NCBI GenBank assembly: GCA_027064785.1
Contig: JAMOPE010000220.1
Coordinates: 1-12,435, forward strand
Direction of reading: 5' to 3'
Source of the DNA: Geobacteraceae bacterium
GTDB lineage: Bacteria; Desulfobacterota; Desulfuromonadia; Desulfuromonadales; Geopsychrobacteraceae
DNA: 12,435 nucleotides
The position numbers were made by a program, and so were the translations under genes. Below the pieces are notes generated by a model. That model searched no databases. It was not told the origin of the DNA and was given only the letters and a program-made list of their open reading frames with translations. Of the stretch, positions 7,767-12,435 are shown one piece after another. Position 1 is the stretch's first letter. The number at the start of each line of letters is the position of its first letter.

Positions 7767-9620
7767 TTAATCCTCCTCTAGCAGTGCTGCTTTTTTATCT
7801 GCCATGTAGCGGGCAATAATCGCTTTTGCTATCGGTCCAGCAGCCCGGCCACCCGACTGGCCGTGTTCAACGACAACAGCAACAGCAATTTCCGGCTTCT
7901 CCGCGGGAGCATAAGCAACAAACAGAGCATGAGGACGGAGCCGATAAGGGATTTCTCCCTTATCATCAAGTTCTTCCTCTTCATCCGACTTTCGCCGGAC
8001 AACCTGCGATGTTCCGGTCTTTCCGGCGACGACGACATCATCAAGATGTGCTGCATGACCAGTTCCATGTGGTTCGTTGACGACTGCAACCAATCCGTCT
8101 TCCACCGCTTTCCATACTTTTGGGGTGTATTTGACTTCACGGATAACTTCTGTTTCGGGAGCAACCAGAACATTACCGTCCCAATCCTCAATCCGGCGGA
8201 TCACCTGAGGCTTCAGAACTTTCCCCTGATTGGCAACCGTTGCCATCATAACTGCCAACTGTAAAGGAGTCGAAAGGACAAAGCCCTGCCCGATTGATGC
8301 AATAACAGTTTCGCCAGCGTACCATGGTTTATTGTAATAGCGTCTTTTCCATTCCTGAGATGGGATAACCCCGGAGCGTTCACCCGGCAAGGGATAACCG
8401 ACCGGTGATCCTAAGCCAAACTCTTTAGCTGCTGCTGAAAGTTTATCGATCCCCAACTCAAGCCCGACATTGTAAAACCAGACATCACAACTTTCACGCA
8501 ACGCCTTCTTCAAATTGGTCGGGCCATGCCCCCGTTTTTTCCAGCAGCGATAACGGGAACCACCAATAACAAAATCCCCTTTGCAATCAATCGTTCGTTT
8601 TGTCCCGACCACCCCTTCACGCAAGGCGGCCAGAGCAACAACTATTTTGAAAGTTGAAGCAGGGGGATATTGTCCGGAAATAACTTTATTTTGCAGGGGA
8701 TGGCGTGGATCCTGTGCCAGTTTTTTCCATTCGTCACCGGCGATTCCCCGAACAAACAGAGCGGGATTAAACGTCGGACGACTCACCATCGCCAGAATAT
8801 CACCGGTTTTAATATCAAGGGCAATTGCCGCCCCTGACTGGTCACCAAATGCCTCATCGGCTGCCCGCTGCAATCCACGATCAAGGGTCAGATAAATTTT
8901 ATTCCCGGGATACGCCGGTTCAACCTGAAGCTGGCGAAGCAATTTCCCCTGGACATCAACCTCAACCAGCTTGCGCCCTTTTGCTCCACGTAGATAACTA
9001 TCAAATGTCCGCTCTAAAGCTGTTTTTCCAACCGAATCCCCGGGACGATAGTCGGTAAATTCATCGCTCTGCAATTCTGTTTCGGTCACTTCCCCCAAAT
9101 ATCCAATCAGGTGCGCCGCCGAGCCATGTTCAAGATAATCACGCACCGGGCGAACTTCTGTCAGGATCCCCGGCAGCTCAACGCTATGCTCCTGAACAGT
9201 CTCCATGACATCGCGACTGACATCTTCAGCCAGGACAACCGGTCGATAAACAGGAAAACGTTTCCCCTCCTGCCAGCGTGCTTCCAGCCCTTCAATGTTG
9301 GTACCAAGCAGCGGGGCCAAACGTTTAAAGAGAGCATCCCGATCTTCAACATCCTGTCGCATGACTGAAATTTGAAAGGAGGGACGGTTATCAACCAGAA
9401 GAATTCCGTTACGGTCGTAAATTGGTCCACGCGGGGCATCAAGGGCAAGAACCCGGGTTCGGTTACGGACAGATCGCTCCTGCAGAACCTCGTAGCTGAT
9501 AATTTGCAGATACCAGAGTCGCAACAGCAACAGCAGAAAGATCATCGCCGCCGCAACAGAATAAATCAGAAAGCGGCGCTGAACGACCGGAAGCTCTTTC
9601 CATCTCAGATCAAGTCCCAT
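7767..9620 (-). CDS. mrdA: Penicillin-binding protein 2, elongation-specific transpeptidase
   Basis: Class B penicillin-binding protein that cross-links peptidoglycan in the side wall in complex with RodA. The 617-residue product has a short cytoplasmic start and one transmembrane anchor (about 20-40). A pedestal domain follows with RGPIYDRNGILLVDN (64-78). The transpeptidase domain has the active-site STFK (S322-K325), SCD (377-379) and KTGTS (534-538). The motifs are complete, so activity is expected. The segment CKGDF...YRCWKKRGHG before SCD is typical of PBP2 rather than PBP3. An acidic stretch (KSDEEEELDD, about 544-553) follows the KTG motif. The ATG at 9620 overlaps the end of mreD by 11 bases and has only a weak AAGAG in front, so translational coupling to mreD is likely. 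The downstream rodA completes the synthase pair. Confidence 0.97.
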   Translation of the reverse strand: MGLDLRWKELPVVQRRFLIYSVAAAMIFLLLLLRLWYLQIISYEVLQERSVRNRTRVLALDAPRGPIYDRNGILLVDNRPSFQISVMRQDVEDRDALFKRLAPLLGTNIEGLEARWQEGKRFPVYRPVVLAEDVSRDVMETVQEHSVELPGILTEVRPVRDYLEHGSAAHLIGYLGEVTETELQSDEFTDYRPGDSVGKTALERTFDSYLRGAKGRKLVEVDVQGKLLRQLQVEPAYPGNKIYLTLDRGLQRAADEAFGDQSGAAIALDIKTGDILAMVSRPTFNPALFVRGIAGDEWKKLAQDPRHPLQNKVISGQYPPASTFKIVVALAALREGVVGTKRTIDCKGDFVIGGSRYRCWKKRGHGPTNLKKALRESCDVWFYNVGLELGIDKLSAAAKEFGLGSPVGYPLPGERSGVIPSQEWKRRYYNKPWYAGETVIASIGQGFVLSTPLQLAVMMATVANQGKVLKPQVIRRIEDWDGNVLVAPETEVIREVKYTPKVWKAVEDGLVAVVNEPHGTGHAAHLDDVVVAGKTGTSQVVRRKSDEEEELDDKGEIPYRLRPHALFVAYAPAEKPEIAVAVVVEHGQSGGRAAGPIAKAIIARYMADKKAALLEED

Positions 9621-10146
9621 GGCTCTTACTCTGATAAATGAGACCGGCGAGACCGGGACGATAGCCGAGCATTCTCTGGAAGCGGAGCAGCAGGAACAGC
9701 AGCAAAGCAGCAGAAAACATATTTGCTAATAACTGTTTCGGAATTGCAGGAATGAGAATATGCAGTACCGGAGCCGCTTCCGCAAAAACAGTGAGATAAA
9801 AACCGACAAGAAGGTTCTGCAGCAACGTTCCACCGGCAATCACAAGTAGCAACAATGGCGGACTCTCAACATTGAGTTGTTCAGAAACAAGACGGGTCGC
9901 CAACACGACAATGAGATACACAGAAACATACAGCCCCAGGCTGGGACCGCAAAAACTGTCCTGAATCGCGCCGAGAAGCAATCCAGCAACCAAAGCTCGC
10001 AGCAAATTTTCACTTAGGCCTAAATAAAGAATCAGAATTAAAATCAGATTTGGACGCCAATCGGGTGGAAGAAACAGCGGCAGGACACCACTTTGGAGCA
10101 AAGCGAAAAAAAATCCACCAAACATGAAAAGAAAAAAACCCCTCAT
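9610..10146 (-). CDS. mreD: Rod shape-determining protein MreD
   Basis: Small integral inner-membrane protein of the elongation complex, linking MreC to the RodA-PBP2 synthase. The 178-residue product is almost wholly hydrophobic, with about five predicted membrane segments. It carries the family-like RPNLILILILYLGL stretch, then GLLLGAIQDSFCGPSLGLY (about 55-75), the loop that is best conserved in MreD. The start codon overlaps the mreC stop as ATGA, and GGAG lies about seven bases upstream within the mreC end. The 3' end overlaps mrdA by 11 bases. MreD sequences vary widely, so part of the call rests on its place between mreC and mrdA. Confidence 0.94.
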   Translation of the reverse strand: MRGFFLFMFGGFFFALLQSGVLPLFLPPDWRPNLILILILYLGLSENLLRALVAGLLLGAIQDSFCGPSLGLYVSVYLIVVLATRLVSEQLNVESPPLLLLVIAGGTLLQNLLVGFYLTVFAEAAPVLHILIPAIPKQLLANMFSAALLLFLLLRFQRMLGYRPGLAGLIYQSKSHGT

Positions 10147-10961
10147 GGGTTCTCTCCGACAATGACCATCACCTCTTCAAGGTGGGAAAAATCGACTGTT
10201 GGAGTTGCCTGAACCTGTTGGAACAACCCGAACTGATCGGTTTTAACCAACTTAATCCTCCCTAAAGGTAATCCCTTGGGGAAAATACCGCCCATTCCTG
10301 AAGTCACCAGGAGGTCACCGACGTTGATATCGGCATTCCGCAAAGCATATTCAATCGATAAATCGTCACCGCGACCACGAGCAACCCCCCGGGTTCGAGT
10401 GCGCTGAATCAGTGCTGCAACCGCCGAAGAAGCATCAGTAATCAAGAGAACCCGCGAACTGTTCGGGGCGATTTTAATAATTCTTCCGACAACACCCTGA
10501 GCAGCAACGACCGGCAGGCCATTGACGAGTCCGGCATCGGTTCCCTTATCGATAATAATGGTCCGCGCCCAGTTACTTGCATCCTCACCGATCACCTGAG
10601 CCGGCAATGCCGGAAGATCAAGATCATCAACAAACGCCAGTAGTTTACGTAAGCGCACATTTTGCAACGAAATTTCTTTGACCTGTTGTAGCTGGGCACG
10701 CAGTTTTTGGTTCTCCTGAGTAAGAATCAGGTTTCTCTGCCGTGTATTAACCAGCCACAGGTAATCATTCCAGGTTCCATTGGCAAAATCAACGACATGA
10801 TCAACGCTATGGAGAAACGGGGAGGCAAAGGTAATAACAGCACGCTCAAAAAAAGTGGTCGCGGTTTTTTGACGAAGATTATAGGAATAGAGGATAACAG
10901 TCGCCAACAACAAGGCAACTGCCAGCAGTAAAAATCGGTAGCGTCTCAACAACTCACGCAC
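10143..10961 (-). CDS. mreC: Rod shape-determining protein MreC
   Basis: Bitopic inner-membrane protein whose periplasmic part binds and activates PBP2 in the elongation complex. With the start chosen here it has 272 residues: basic MRELLRRYR, a membrane segment (about 9-27), a coiled coil (about 71-110, with QRNLILTQENQKLRAQLQQV) and the two beta domains containing GEDASNWARTIIIDKG, GVVGRI, SSRVLLITDASS and LLVTSGMGGIFPKGLPLG. The start is the GTG at 10961, with GGAG exactly six bases upstream. The longest frame opens at a GTG at 11012, but that codon lies inside the loop of the terminator hairpin after mreB and would add an unrelated leader. The stop overlaps mreD. Expression must come by read-through of that terminator or from a promoter inside mreB, since no room remains for one downstream of the hairpin. 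Confidence 0.96.
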   Translation of the reverse strand: MRELLRRYRFLLLAVALLLATVILYSYNLRQKTATTFFERAVITFASPFLHSVDHVVDFANGTWNDYLWLVNTRQRNLILTQENQKLRAQLQQVKEISLQNVRLRKLLAFVDDLDLPALPAQVIGEDASNWARTIIIDKGTDAGLVNGLPVVAAQGVVGRIIKIAPNSSRVLLITDASSAVAALIQRTRTRGVARGRGDDLSIEYALRNADINVGDLLVTSGMGGIFPKGLPLGRIKLVKTDQFGLFQQVQATPTVDFSHLEEVMVIVGENP

Positions 10962-10993
10962 TGACTGCTCCAGAAAAACTTTCAGATGATATG

Positions 10994-11021
10994 AAAAAAG
11001 GAGGATCAACACTGATCCTCC
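10994..11021 (-). terminator. Strong intrinsic terminator or attenuator between mreB and mreC
   Basis: Read on the minus strand, a perfect 9-bp stem GGAGGATCA (11013-11021) / TGATCCTCC (11000-11008) with the tetraloop GTGT is followed at once by six T (10994-10999). This is the classical form of a Rho-independent terminator, placed after mreB and before the mreC ribosome-binding site. It should end most mreB transcripts and leave mreC-mreD-mrdA-rodA dependent on read-through or another promoter. Confidence 0.85.
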
Positions 11022-11036
11022 CGATAATGACTCTCA

Positions 11037-11050
11037 CGACCGTCAGGTCG
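11037..11050 (-). other. Small hairpin just after the mreB stop
   Basis: Arms CGACC and GGTCG with a 4-nt loop (TGAC on the minus strand) form a 5-bp, mostly GC stem nine bases after the mreB stop codon. It has no T-run of its own and lies 15 bases before the strong terminator hairpin. It could protect the mreB message from 3' decay or help termination; its role is inferred only. Confidence 0.45.
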
Positions 11051-11058
11051 ATTTTACA

Positions 11059-12132
<1,074 letters not shown>

Positions 12133-12171
12133 TTAAATATAATCGTTTCCCCATAGTGAAAAAGCTCGGTC

Positions 12172-12200
12172 ACTCTAGCAAACCAGCTGTTTTTAAGCAA
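12172..12200 (-). promoter_or_regulatory. mreB: Candidate sigma-70 promoter for mreB
   Basis: On the minus strand TTGCTT (12195-12200) and TAGAGT (12172-12177) are separated by exactly 17 nt, a good match to a -35/-10 pair. Transcription would start near 12165 and leave a leader of about 60 nt. The hexamer ttaagc occurs twice here on the plus strand (12193-12198 and 12204-12209), 11 bp apart; the first copy overlaps the -35 element and could be a regulator site. Found by eye. Confidence 0.5.
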
Positions 12201-12221
12201 GCGTTAAGCTCGCAAAAAATG

Positions 12222-12252
12222 ATTGCTTTTGAGCAATTTGCTGGTCTAACAT
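12222..12252 (+). promoter_or_regulatory. Candidate promoter for the PpiD-like gene, with inverted repeat
   Basis: TTGCTT (12223-12228) and TAACAT (12247-12252) are 18 nt apart on the plus strand and would give a leader of about 55 nt. An inverted repeat attgct/agcaat with a 4-nt loop (12222-12237) covers the -35 element and could be an operator. This site lies back to back with the mreB promoter, their -35 elements only 22 bp apart. Confidence 0.35.
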
Positions 12253-12313
12253 ACGAGGCTGTTTTTTGCCTTAAATCAACCCCAAAAACATGTCACTGAG
12301 GAGTTTCACCCAA

Positions 12314-12435
12314 ATGCTTCAATTTGTCAGATCAAAACAAAAGTCGGTCTTGATTAAGATTGCCTTCGGAGCCATCATTCTGAGCTTTATTATCGGCTAC
12401 ACCATGCTGACCTCCCCAACAGATCAGAAACCCAA
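12314..12435 (+). CDS. PpiD/SurA-type periplasmic foldase, N-terminal fragment (cut by window edge)
   Basis: Only the first 40 codons are present; the gene runs off the right edge. The product begins MLQFVRSKQKSVLIK and continues with a hydrophobic stretch (about residues 12-32: LIKIAFGAIILSFIIGYTML) ending in TSPTDQKP. A short basic cytoplasmic start of the form LxFVRxKQKS followed by one membrane anchor is characteristic of membrane-anchored PpiD/SurA-N peptidyl-prolyl isomerases, which help fold exported and outer-membrane proteins. From memory, such a gene sits beside mreB in Geobacter relatives. The ATG at 12314 has GAGGAG about ten bases upstream. With no catalytic domain in view, the call is a recognition of the N-terminus and its position, not proof. 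Confidence 0.65.
   Translation, partial: MLQFVRSKQKSVLIKIAFGAIILSFIIGYTMLTSPTDQKP

Noticed and set aside
8000..8060. Acidic stretch in PBP2 after the KTG motif as a possible insertion
   Set aside because: The loop between KTG and the final strands varies in length in PBP2 proteins, and the total length of 617 is normal.
7829..8191. 120-codon minus-strand frame inside mrdA
   Set aside because: Out-of-frame shadow of a gene with intact transpeptidase motifs.

Overview
The window reads as core chromosome of a Gram-negative bacterium, most likely a deltaproteobacterium of the Desulfuromonas/Geobacter/Pelobacter type. This is inferred from remembered gene order and protein similarity, not from a search. 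The clues are a complete mreB-mreC-mreD-mrdA-rodA operon with a PpiD-like foldase gene divergent from mreB, a short GNAT-type N-acetylglutamate synthase-like gene, and an M23 peptidase gene just upstream of secA. Coding density is high. I see no transposase, integrase, tRNA, rRNA, CRISPR array, phage gene or other mobile DNA, and no obvious change of composition.

Layout from right to left, since most genes are on the minus strand. At 12314-12435 (+) is the start of a membrane-anchored SurA/PpiD-type foldase gene. A 200-bp divergent regulatory region separates it from mreB (-). After mreB come two tandem hairpins, the second a textbook intrinsic terminator. Then follow mreC, mreD, mrdA (PBP2) and rodA, overlapping or within 3 bp of each other. 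The first 7.8 kb contains rarA (+), convergent with rodA, and a second minus-strand run: nadK, recN, a GNAT acetyltransferase gene, an M23 peptidase gene and the first 274 codons of secA, which runs off the left edge.

The right-hand operon encodes the elongasome. MreB filaments, with MreC and MreD, organise the RodA glycosyltransferase and the PBP2 transpeptidase that make side-wall peptidoglycan. The left-hand run mixes NADP supply (nadK), double-strand-break repair (recN), arginine-type acetylation, cell-wall hydrolysis or its regulation (M23) and protein export (secA). RarA acts at stalled replication forks.

I found no convincing undescribed multi-gene system. The points worth a second look are regulatory: the mreB/mreC terminator, which also shows that the longest mreC reading frame has a wrong start; the secA leader with repeats, a hairpin followed by a U-rich tract and a small hydrophobic reading frame; and the compact, repeat-containing divergent promoter region between mreB and the foldase gene. 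Several starts were moved from the longest frame on the basis of ribosome-binding sites.
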